From positions 62,001 to 126,000 of the forward strand of contig JAFEFL010000043.1 in assembly GCA_018240595.1 (NCBI GenBank): a stretch of DNA of 64,000 bases, read 5' to 3'. Positions 54,190 to 64,000 of this stretch are shown here, piece after piece. The translations under genes and the position numbers were made by a program. The stretch is from Pseudomonadota bacterium. GTDB lineage: Bacteria; Pseudomonadota; Alphaproteobacteria; Rhizobiales; Xanthobacteraceae. The stretch's first letter is position 1. Each line of letters begins with the position of its first letter. The notes beneath the pieces are model-generated. The model saw only the letters and a list, made by a program, of their open reading frames with translations, had not been told where the DNA came from and ran no database searches.

Positions 54190-55365
54190 ATGAACCGCAC
54201 CCGCGTGCTCATTTCCGGCGGCGGCATCGCCGGTCTCACCTGCGCCATCGAACTCAAGCGCCACGGTTTCACGCCCATCGTCGTCGAGAAGGAGCCGGGC
54301 CCGCGCGCCGAAGGCTACATGATGGATTTCTTCGGCACCGGCTGGGACGTTGCCGAGCGCATGGGACTGACCGAGGCGCTGCGCCAGGTGTGCTATCCGA
54401 TCGACTGGCTCGCCTTCGTCGATCGCACCGGCACGCCCTATTGCCGCGCCCCGGTCGACCGGCTGCGCGAGGCGCTCGACAACCGCTACACGTATTTGCG
54501 GCGCCCCGATCTCGAGCGCATCCTGCTCGACGAGGCCCGCCGCGCCAAGGTCGAGATCCGCTACGCCGCCTCGATCGAAAGCCTGCACGAAGACGCCGAC
54601 GGCGTTTCCGTCGTGTTCAAGGACGGCGGGCGCGAGCATGTCGCAGTCGTGATCGGCGCCGACGGCGTGCATTCGCGGGTGCGCGAACTGGTGTTCGGCG
54701 CCGAGGCGCAGTTCGCGCGTTTTCTCGGGCTCTATGTCGTCGCCTTCCACATGCCGCGCGGCGGCTTCCCGATCGCCGACACGGTCAAGATCTACGAAGA
54801 GCCGGACCGCATGACGATGTTCTATCCGCTCGACCGCGAGCGCATGGACGCCACCTATATCCTGCGCCATGCTGAAATCGACCTGCGCCACAACGACCGC
54901 CTCGCTTTCCTGCGCGAACAGGTCAACGGCGCGCGGTGGATCGCGCGGGATGTTGCCTACGCCTATGACGGCGACGCCCCGATCTATTTCGACAGCGCCA
55001 CCCAGATCGAGATGCCGCAATGGCACCGCGGCCGCGTCGCGCTGATCGGCGATGCCTGCGGCTGCCTGACGTTGCTTGCGGGACAGGGCTCGCACATGGC
55101 GATGGCCGGCGGCTACGTGCTGGCGCGCGAGCTCAAGCGCCATGCCGATCACGAGAGCGCGTTCGCCGCCTATCAGGCGGTCCTCAAGCCGCATGTCGAT
55201 GCCAAGCGGCGGCAGTCGGCGCGCTACGCCAGCCTGTTCGTGCCGCAAAAGTCGTCGTGGCCGTGGCTGCGGCGGCTCACGCTCAGGATGCTTTTCAGCA
55301 AGCCGCTGATGAAATACGGCATGCGCCTGTTCGGCGCGCAGAGCGTTCTGGCCGATTATCGCTAG
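54190..55365 (+). CDS. FAD-dependent monooxygenase (PHBH fold)
   Basis: I start at MNRTRVLISGGGIAGL (54190), behind GGAG; a frame open to 54148 is unlikely. The 391-residue flavoprotein has the N-terminal Rossmann GGGIAGLTCAIELKRHGF, the middle VIGADGVHSRVRELVFG, and the GD motif RVALIGDACGCLTLLAGQGSHMAMAG. Together these are the three FAD motifs of class A hydroxylases. It would hydroxylate an aromatic or polyketide-like substrate using NAD(P)H and O2. Its closeness to ubiA suggests, but does not prove, a quinone-pathway role. Confidence 0.9.
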   Translation: MNRTRVLISGGGIAGLTCAIELKRHGFTPIVVEKEPGPRAEGYMMDFFGTGWDVAERMGLTEALRQVCYPIDWLAFVDRTGTPYCRAPVDRLREALDNRYTYLRRPDLERILLDEARRAKVEIRYAASIESLHEDADGVSVVFKDGGREHVAVVIGADGVHSRVRELVFGAEAQFARFLGLYVVAFHMPRGGFPIADTVKIYEEPDRMTMFYPLDRERMDATYILRHAEIDLRHNDRLAFLREQVNGARWIARDVAYAYDGDAPIYFDSATQIEMPQWHRGRVALIGDACGCLTLLAGQGSHMAMAGGYVLARELKRHADHESAFAAYQAVLKPHVDAKRRQSARYASLFVPQKSSWPWLRRLTLRMLFSKPLMKYGMRLFGAQSVLADYR

Positions 55366-55377
55366 CCGGATGTCGCG

Positions 55378-56886
55378 CTAGAAGTCCGCCGGGCTCTTGG
55401 TCGTCGAGGCCGCGCGCGACCTGAGCACCACCGGCCAGCCCCGCGGCTTCTTGCCGCTTTTCGCGACCTCGACCGGGTCGTCGTCGTTCATCGGAACGGC
55501 AACCTTGTCCTTACCGCCGATCGAGCCGGTGACGTCGTTGTCGTCCTCTTCGAAGAGACCGTCGGCGCCGGGGATCGCGTCGATCAGCTTCTTCAGCTTG
55601 TCCTTGTCGGTGCCGCCGATCGAGCCGGTGTAATCCTTCCCGCCATGCCGCGCGGCATAGACGGCGCGAGCCTTGGCGGCGACGACTTCGCCGGGAATGG
55701 CGTTCGGCCGGCACGGCTTGCGGCCCGAGGCGCGCCGCATCAGATCGACATGGATGTGATTGTAATGTGCGGCGTTGTAGCCGGGCGCCAGCACGGTGTT
55801 GAAGGTCTCGCAGGCGTAAAGCTGCACGTCGCGCAGGAAGCCCTGCTCTTCCGGCGTGCCGCGCCAGCCATGCTGCACCGAGACCTTGCGGCCATCGGCG
55901 AGGACGAAGCCGGCGATGTCGAGCGCGTTGCCGAAGGCGTGTTCGGAAATGTGGCTGGTCCCGGCGCCGACCATGCCGCGGCAGGAATAGGCCGAGATCT
56001 GCTTGATCTCGACCACCGGCGATCCGAACCAGCGCAAGGCGGCGGGCTGCACGCCGCCCGAGACCCAACGATCGAGCGCGGAGACGATCGGGCAGGACAA
56101 GGTCGCGGCCGGCGTCAGCGTCGCCGGCGCGACCGCGGCGGTCCGGATCGGCGCATCGAAACGCGAGCCGCGCGACGGCCCGAGCGGCGGCGGCGCATAG
56201 GTCGCCTGATTGCGCGACGGCGGCGGGCTGTAGGCCGGCTGCTGCCGCATCGGTTCGCCATCCGGCAACTCGGCGTCGTCGGGAATGTCGTCGGCTTCGG
56301 GCGCGTTGACTCCGGGGGTGTAGATCGACATCGGCGCGCCGCCCGCGGGCGCGGCCGGCTGCGGTTCGTAGCCGCGCGGTGCGTTGTAGCCGCCATTCGC
56401 CGGCGGCGCATTGTAGGCCGGCTGGTAAGTCTGCGGTGCGGTCACTTGTGGCGCGTTCGTTTGCGGCGCATTGGCCGGCGGCGGCCCTTGCATCCAGCGC
56501 ATCTGTCCGCCGCTCGGCGGCACCGAATAGCTTGAACTGCTCGCCGGCGGACGCGAGGTCGTGGCGGACCAGTCCGGCATATCGCCACGGCCGACGCCGC
56601 CCGGCGGGCGCGGCGGCGCATCGGCATAGCTGCTCGCTGTGGTCTCGTCGCCGAGCGCGGCGACCTTGAGCGGGATATCCATGCCGCAGACGCCGGGACC
56701 CTCGATCGGCGAAATGCGCACGACGCCGCTGGTGAGCTTGACCGCGCCCGATTGCATGCACTGGGCTTCGGCTTCGCCGCGCCAGGCCGCGCGCTCGCCT
56801 TGCCACAACATGCTGCGGCCGCAACCGGCGAGCGCCAGCAGCGCAGCAAAGCCACAGCCAAGGAAAAAACGCGCACCGGCTTTCAT
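55378..56886 (-). CDS. Extensin-like family lipoprotein
   Basis: The 502-residue protein has a type II signal peptide with lipobox LALAGC (about 17-22). A disordered Pro/Ala/Gln/Tyr-rich linker spans about 90-255. The extensin-like C-terminal domain (about 265-395) has LDRWVSGGVQPAAL, SYSCRGMVG-type and SEHAFGNALDIAGF with HIHVDL, a fold related to D-Ala-D-Ala carboxypeptidases (His and Asp metal ligands). The tail has two copies of TGSIGG(T/K)DK. It probably binds or trims peptidoglycan at the outer membrane. It converges with the monooxygenase gene 12 bases apart. Confidence 0.88.
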   Translation of the reverse strand: MKAGARFFLGCGFAALLALAGCGRSMLWQGERAAWRGEAEAQCMQSGAVKLTSGVVRISPIEGPGVCGMDIPLKVAALGDETTASSYADAPPRPPGGVGRGDMPDWSATTSRPPASSSSYSVPPSGGQMRWMQGPPPANAPQTNAPQVTAPQTYQPAYNAPPANGGYNAPRGYEPQPAAPAGGAPMSIYTPGVNAPEADDIPDDAELPDGEPMRQQPAYSPPPSRNQATYAPPPLGPSRGSRFDAPIRTAAVAPATLTPAATLSCPIVSALDRWVSGGVQPAALRWFGSPVVEIKQISAYSCRGMVGAGTSHISEHAFGNALDIAGFVLADGRKVSVQHGWRGTPEEQGFLRDVQLYACETFNTVLAPGYNAAHYNHIHVDLMRRASGRKPCRPNAIPGEVVAAKARAVYAARHGGKDYTGSIGGTDKDKLKKLIDAIPGADGLFEEDDNDVTGSIGGKDKVAVPMNDDDPVEVAKSGKKPRGWPVVLRSRAASTTKSPADF

Positions 56887-56989
56887 GGCCGGTAAAATGC
56901 GGCGGTTATCTTTAACGAGACTTCAATGCGTTACGTCAGGAAATCGGTAAGGCTAAGGAACCGTTAATTGGCCTTCCTCGCCTGACGAA

Positions 56990-57017
56990 GAGGCCGCCCC
57001 GCCGCCGGGACGGCCTC
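56990..57017 (-). terminator. Hairpin downstream of the Bug-type gene
   Basis: GAGGCCGTCCC / GGGGCGGCCTC (minus strand) with a 6-base loop and one mismatch lies 20 bases after the stop at 57037. There is no strong T-run. Confidence 0.6.
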
Positions 57018-57036
57018 TCGTTGCAGCGCCGCTGCG

Positions 57037-58008
57037 CTATTGCGCCGGCTTGATGCCCAGAATCTTGCCGATCTCCACGACCTTGTCGGCCTGCTCCTTG
57101 AGCGCCGCGGCGAACTCGTCGGGCGATCCCGGATTGACCACCTGCCCCGTGGCGACGATCTTGGCATTGAGCGCCGGGTCATCGAGGAAGCCGCGAATAT
57201 CGCTCGCGATCTTCTTGCGCACCTCGGGCGCCACCGTCTTCGGCCCGAGCACGCCGACGAGGCCGTCGAGTTCGAGCGACTTGTAGCCGGCCTCGGCCGC
57301 CGTCGGGATGTCGTTGAGCGATTTCGCGTGCTCGACATTGGTCAGCGCGATGACCTTGACCTTGTTCTGCAGGACGCGCGGACGCATGATCGCGTAGGCG
57401 CCGACGAAAGCCTGGATGCGGCCCTCGGCGACGTCGTTGATCGCGGTGACCGGGTCCTTGTACGGCACCTTGGTCATCTCGAGCTTTTCGGTCTTGAGGA
57501 ACGCGGCGAACAACAGGTCGTTGGCGCCGGTGACCGAGGCGTAGTTCAGCTTGCCCGGCTCGGCCTTGATCTTGGCCACGAGCTCCTTGATCGACGACAC
57601 GCCGAGATCGGCCGGCACGCCGAGCGCGATCAGCGTATTGGTGACGCGGGCGATCGGCACCAGCGCGTCGCGCTGATAGGGCAGCTTGTCGTGCAGCAGC
57701 GGATGCGCCGTGAAGGTCGAGGCCGGCGCGAACAACAGCACGTGGTCGTCATTGGCGTTGATCACGGCGTTGATGGCGATCATGGCGTCGCCGCCGGGAC
57801 GGTTCTCGACGACGACCGACTGGCCCCATTTGGCCTGCAGCTTGTCGGCGAGGATGCGCGCGGTGATGTCGGCGCCGGAGCCCGGGCCCAGCGGAATGAT
57901 GAAATGCACCGTCCGGCTCGGCCAGTCGGCCGCTTGCGAATGAGAGGACGACAGCGCGCCCGCGCCGGCAACCAGCAGCGCAACGGCGAGCGCTCGAAGA
58001 AAACGCAT
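57037..58008 (-). CDS. Bug-type tripartite tricarboxylate transporter substrate-binding protein
   Basis: The start at 58008 follows GGGGAGG; 323 residues. A signal peptide (about 1-27, cleavage after SQA) precedes the two-lobed Bug fold: ADWPSRTVHFIIPLGPGSGADITARIL, VVVENRPGGDAMIAI, YASVTGANDLL, and GVLGPKTVAPEVRKKI. Bug proteins bind carboxylates such as citrate, nicotinate or aromatic acids in the periplasm. No TctA/TctB permease is nearby, so it is probably an orphan binding protein or part of an extended family. Confidence 0.93.
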   Translation of the reverse strand: MRFLRALAVALLVAGAGALSSSHSQAADWPSRTVHFIIPLGPGSGADITARILADKLQAKWGQSVVVENRPGGDAMIAINAVINANDDHVLLFAPASTFTAHPLLHDKLPYQRDALVPIARVTNTLIALGVPADLGVSSIKELVAKIKAEPGKLNYASVTGANDLLFAAFLKTEKLEMTKVPYKDPVTAINDVAEGRIQAFVGAYAIMRPRVLQNKVKVIALTNVEHAKSLNDIPTAAEAGYKSLELDGLVGVLGPKTVAPEVRKKIASDIRGFLDDPALNAKIVATGQVVNPGSPDEFAAALKEQADKVVEIGKILGIKPAQ

Positions 58009-58426
58009 GAAACCTCCCCGGGCCGATGGTTGTGTCGCGGCCATTCGCGCGCGGCCGCCGCGTCGAATGGTGGTGGACGTTCGGTATGGCAGGCCGCTCG
58101 GAAGCGTCAAGGCCCGCGAGCGGCGGCAGGCCGACGCGGAAATCCCTCATGCATTTTTGCCGCATGACGACGGGTGGGCGGTTGCGGGCTGCTGGCAACG
58201 CCTCGAATTGGGCCGCCTTCGCCGCCGATCGGCCCCGGCGCGAAGCGCGATCCACTGCCGAAACTCTCGGCAGCGCCAAGATTTGCGACGCCGTTTCAGC
58301 GAGTTGCCGTCGGCATGCCGGCAGCGCATGACGTTTTATTTCGTTTTGGTGTTTTTCGCAGCGCAGCACGCTTCGGATGCCACAATTGGCCTGATAGAAT
58401 CACGACAAACAACCAGGGAGGCGCTC
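58009..58426. other. Intergenic region upstream of the Bug gene and the small peptide
   Basis: About 418 bases with no supported gene. Open frames here are in GC-rich sequence without ribosome binding sites. The promoters of both flanking divergent genes should lie here. Confidence 0.35.
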
Positions 58427-58510
58427 GTGAACCTTGCTCTCCGCTTGAACGTCCTGGCTGTGTGCGCCGTGTTTGCTTTCGTCGGCGCTGTTCTGCTGGG
58501 AGCCTTCTAG
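58427..58510 (+). CDS. 27-residue single-pass membrane peptide
   Basis: The GTG at 58427 follows AGGGAGG with 5-base spacing. The product (VNLALRLNVLAVCAVFAFVGAVLLGAF) is one transmembrane helix with a two-Arg-containing start and a short C-terminal end. A strong terminator follows 34 bases after the stop, so this short gene has a ribosome binding site and a dedicated 3' end. Peptides that begin N-L-A/V-L-R-L/F-N and end GAF occur in other rhizobia. Function is unknown. Confidence 0.65.
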   Translation: MNLALRLNVLAVCAVFAFVGAVLLGAF

Positions 58511-58544
58511 GATCAGGACCTAACGCCCTCACCCCGACAACCGT

Positions 58545-58575
58545 CACCGGAGAGATCATCTCTCCGGTGTTTTTT
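58545..58575 (+). terminator. Rho-independent terminator of the 27-residue peptide gene
   Basis: CACCGGAGAGA-TCA-TCTCTCCGGTG followed by TTTTTT, a perfect 11-base stem. Confidence 0.95.
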
Positions 58576-58600
58576 ATTGGCGCGGCCGGAGACGACAAAC

Positions 58601-58978
58601 ATGTCTGATGCACAACGCTCGCTTCTTCTTCGCGTTGCACTGATCGTCATCGGCCTGATGTGCTTTGCGCTCTATCCGCTAACCCTCGTTTGGCCCTCGG
58701 GCTGGGCCTGGGGCCACGGTCACTCGCACTACCTCATGATGATCGTCGGACTATATCTGACGTTGGGTGTGTTTCTTCTTGTCGCTTCGGGCAATCCGGA
58801 GGCGCACCGGAGCCTCATCTGGTTCACGATCTGGTCGAGTGTGGTTCACGCCGCCATCATGGGGGTGCAATCCGTCACCGATCCGATGGAGCGAGGCCAC
58901 CTGATCGCCGACGTGCCCGCTCTCCTCGCCGCCGCGATCGTGCTTGCGGTGCTGATGCGGCGGCCCAAACGGACCTGA
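58601..58978 (+). CDS. Small four-helix membrane protein (DUF6632-like)
   Basis: The start at 58601 follows CCGGAGACG; 125 residues. Four hydrophobic segments (about 8-30, 42-62, 70-92, 102-118) with the conserved-looking GHGHSHYLMM and SSVVHAAIMGVQS. It resembles DUF6632 proteins, small integral membrane proteins of unknown function. It begins right after the terminator of the small peptide gene and converges with metH 10 bases from its stop. Confidence 0.75.
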   Translation: MSDAQRSLLLRVALIVIGLMCFALYPLTLVWPSGWAWGHGHSHYLMMIVGLYLTLGVFLLVASGNPEAHRSLIWFTIWSSVVHAAIMGVQSVTDPMERGHLIADVPALLAAAIVLAVLMRRPKRT

Positions 58979-58988
58979 GAAGATAAGA

Positions 58989-62744
<3,756 letters not shown>

Positions 62745-62763
62745 GACGGGCCACTTGCTCGGA

Positions 62764-63141
62764 CTATTCCCTCTCCCCGTCGGGGAGAGGGTTAGGGTGA
62801 GGGGGATCCTGAGTCGCCGTTGTGGCGATGACTTCCAGAACACCGTTGATGTTCTGCATCACATCGTTGTTCCAAAATCTCAGGACGAGATAACCGAATT
62901 TCTCCAGTTCGGCGGTTCGCTTCGCATCTTCAATCTGCCGTTCGTCATGCTGACCGCCATCCAGTTCGACGATCAGGCGCGCTGACTCACAGCAGAAGTC
63001 GACGACGTACGACTTGATCGGCATCTGTCGTCGAAACTTCAGTCCATTCAGCCGCCGGTCTCGCAGTCGAAACCAAAGGCGGCGTTCGGCGTCAGTCTGA
63101 TTGCGCCGCAATCGCTTCGCGGTGCCGACGACTGACGCCAT
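62764..63141 (-). CDS. DUF559 domain-containing protein (Vsr-like nuclease fold)
   Basis: The 125-residue protein matches DUF559: [23 protein letters not shown], the metal-binding [27 protein letters not shown], and a late [12 protein letters not shown]. The fold is that of restriction-endonuclease/Vsr-type enzymes, but the in vivo role is unclear. The C-terminus ([13 protein letters not shown] and stop) is encoded by a flanking repeat copy, and the start codon abuts a second repeat copy that also supplies GGTGAGGGG just upstream. It sits between metF and metH. This strongly suggests it entered as a repeat-bounded unit. Confidence 0.88.
   Translation of the reverse strand: MASVVGTAKRLRRNQTDAERRLWFRLRDRRLNGLKFRRQMPIKSYVVDFCCESARLIVELDGGQHDERQIEDAKRTAELEKFGYLVLRFWNNDVMQNINGVLEVIATTATQDPPHPNPLPDGERE
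62769..62805. repeat. Rhizobial palindromic repeat, copy A (metH side of DUF559)
   Basis: CCCTCTCCCC-GTC-GGGGAGAGGG followed by TTAGGGTGAGGGGG: the widespread CCTCACCCTAACCCTCTCCCC-type element of rhizobial genomes. It encodes the last residues of the DUF559 protein and lies 25 bases upstream of metH. Confidence 0.85.
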
Positions 63142-63143
63142 AA

Positions 63144-63204
63144 CCCCTCACCCGCCCTCGCTTCGCTCGGGCACCCTCTCCCTATGGGAGAGGGTAAGAA
63201 TGAG
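63144..63204. repeat. Rhizobial palindromic repeat, copy B (metF side of DUF559)
   Basis: CCCCTCACCCGCCC...GGGC arm followed by CCCTCTCCC-TAT-GGGAGAGGG and TAAGAATGAG. The hairpin core is in the same orientation as copy A, so the DUF559 gene lies between direct repeats. It supplies the region just upstream of the DUF559 start. Confidence 0.85.
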
Positions 63205-63227
63205 CGCCGCTGCGTTGTTGGCTTTCA

Positions 63228-64000
63228 TCACGCCGCCTCCTGCACCTGCGGCCGCAGGCCGAGCAGATGGCAGATCGCGTAGACGAGATCGGCGCGGTTC
63301 ATGGTGTAGAAATGAAAGGTCGTGACGCCGCGATCGAGAAGATCGATCGCCTGCTCGGCCGCCACCGCCGCGGCGATCAGCTTGCGCGTTGCCGGGTCGT
63401 GATCGAGCCCGGCGAAACGCTCGGCGAGCCACGCCGGCACCGTGGCGCCGGCGCGCGTCGCGAAGTTCTTGGCCGCTGCGAAGTTCTGCACCGGGAGGAT
63501 GCCCGGCACGATCGGAATATCGATGCCGCGTGCACGGACGCGATCGAGGTAGCGGAAATAGAGGTCGTTCTCGAAGAAGAACTGCGTCATCGCCCGCGTC
63601 GCGCCGGCATCGACCTTGCGCTTGAGCATGTCGATGTCGGCTTCGACCGTCGGTGAATCGGGATGCCGCTCCGGATAGGCCGACACCGACACTTCGATAT
63701 CCGGCGCGATGCGCTTGATGCCGGCGACGAGGTCGGCGGCATTCTCATAACCGCCCGGATGCGGGGTGTATTTCTCGCCCGCGCCGGACACCGGATCGCC
63801 GCGCAGCGCCACGATGTGACGCACGCCGGCATCACGATAGTTGCGCACGATCTCGTCGATCTCCTCGCGCGAGGCGGCGACACAGGTCAGGTGAGCGGCC
63901 GGCGTCAGCGCCGTCTCGCCGAGGATGCGCTTGACGGTGGCGTGCGTGCGCTCGCGTGTCGAACCGCCGGCGCCGTAGGTCACGGAGACGAATTGCGGCT
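63228..64000 (-). CDS. metF: Methylenetetrahydrofolate reductase MetF (5' end outside window)
   Basis: The frame is open through the right edge and reads PQFVSVTYGAGGSTRERT, the conserved MetF N-terminal region, so the start codon lies beyond 64000; about 257 residues are visible. A TIM barrel with FAD sites is indicated by HLTCVAAS, VALRGDPVSG, the QFFFENDLYFRYLDR region and GILPVQN. MetF reduces methylene-THF to 5-methyl-THF, the methyl donor for MetH. It is upstream of DUF559 and metH on the same strand, consistent with an originally contiguous metF-metH unit. Confidence 0.95.
   Translation of the reverse strand, partial: PQFVSVTYGAGGSTRERTHATVKRILGETALTPAAHLTCVAASREEIDEIVRNYRDAGVRHIVALRGDPVSGAGEKYTPHPGGYENAADLVAGIKRIAPDIEVSVSAYPERHPDSPTVEADIDMLKRKVDAGATRAMTQFFFENDLYFRYLDRVRARGIDIPIVPGILPVQNFAAAKNFATRAGATVPAWLAERFAGLDHDPATRKLIAAAVAAEQAIDLLDRGVTTFHFYTMNRADLVYAICHLLGLRPQVQEAA

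Noticed and set aside
62745..62843. Upstream extension of metH
   Set aside because: These codons translate the palindromic repeat ([11 protein letters not shown]); the family start is at [10 protein letters not shown].
62764..63141. DUF559 as part of a restriction or defence system
   Set aside because: No methyltransferase, toxin, or other defence gene is adjacent; the neighbours are metF and metH.

Overview
This 64 kb window is high-GC, densely packed chromosomal DNA from an alphaproteobacterium of the order Hyphomicrobiales (Rhizobiales), most like the Bradyrhizobium/Xanthobacteraceae side. The evidence is the gene content and order: CIRCE-controlled groESL, tandem Omp25/Omp31-type beta-barrels, a TorF-type porin, a DUF2076 protein, extensin-like and YkuD proteins, a uvrC-pgsA-moaD-moaE block, glcDEF, and two families of extragenic palindromes common in these genomes. 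No rRNA, tRNA, CRISPR array, insertion sequence, prophage or plasmid marker was found. The window looks like ordinary core and shell chromosome with a few accessory insertions.

Layout. 0-10 kb: the N-terminal part of a PAS/GAF sensor protein, a threonine-synthase-like enzyme, a GtrA / polyprenyl glycosyltransferase / ChbG-type deacetylase set, DUF2076, an L,D-transpeptidase, a CheZ-like protein, an MFS transporter and a lipoprotein. 10-21 kb: groES-groEL, a LysR regulator divergent from a quinone oxidoreductase, a CDF transporter, dienelactone hydrolase, amidase, an ABC exporter and a TorF-type porin. 22-31 kb: a ketopantoate-reductase-like enzyme, a fatty acid hydroxylase, an H1-like basic protein, the glycolate oxidase operon glcDEF, a class I cytochrome c, and a universal stress protein followed by a GNAT acetyltransferase. 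31-43 kb is almost entirely on the minus strand: TetR, a TPP enzyme, NIPSNAP, a GH15 glycosidase with a glucose-dehydrogenase-like enzyme, DUF1460, a Vgb-like propeller, moaE-moaD-pgsA, an intradiol dioxygenase, uvrC and a pteridine-reductase-like SDR. 44-47 kb: three tandem outer-membrane beta-barrel genes, each with its own terminator. 47-58 kb: GST, cold-shock protein, rlmJ, RNase T2, small secreted proteins, rsmE, ubiA, a flavoprotein monooxygenase, an extensin-like lipoprotein and a Bug-type binding protein. 58-64 kb: a 27-residue membrane peptide, a small membrane protein, and metF - DUF559 - metH.

How genes work together. GlcD, GlcE and GlcF form the membrane-associated glycolate oxidase. 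MetF supplies methyl-tetrahydrofolate to MetH, with a repeat-bounded DUF559 gene between them. MoaD and MoaE form molybdopterin synthase. The GH15 enzyme could release glucose that the adjacent dehydrogenase oxidises. GtrA, the GT2 enzyme and the deacetylase together suggest synthesis, trimming and flipping of a polyprenyl-linked sugar.

I found no clear new defence or mobile system. The most unusual points are the palindromes inside groESL, the DUF559 gene whose start and stop regions are supplied by direct repeats, a FixK/FNR-like box ahead of the stress-protein/acetyltransferase pair, and an unexplained strand-biased GCGTT-rich tract near 51.2-51.45 kb. Gene starts were chosen from ribosome binding sites, signal peptides and family starts. 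All functions are inferred from sequence recognition, not from database searches.
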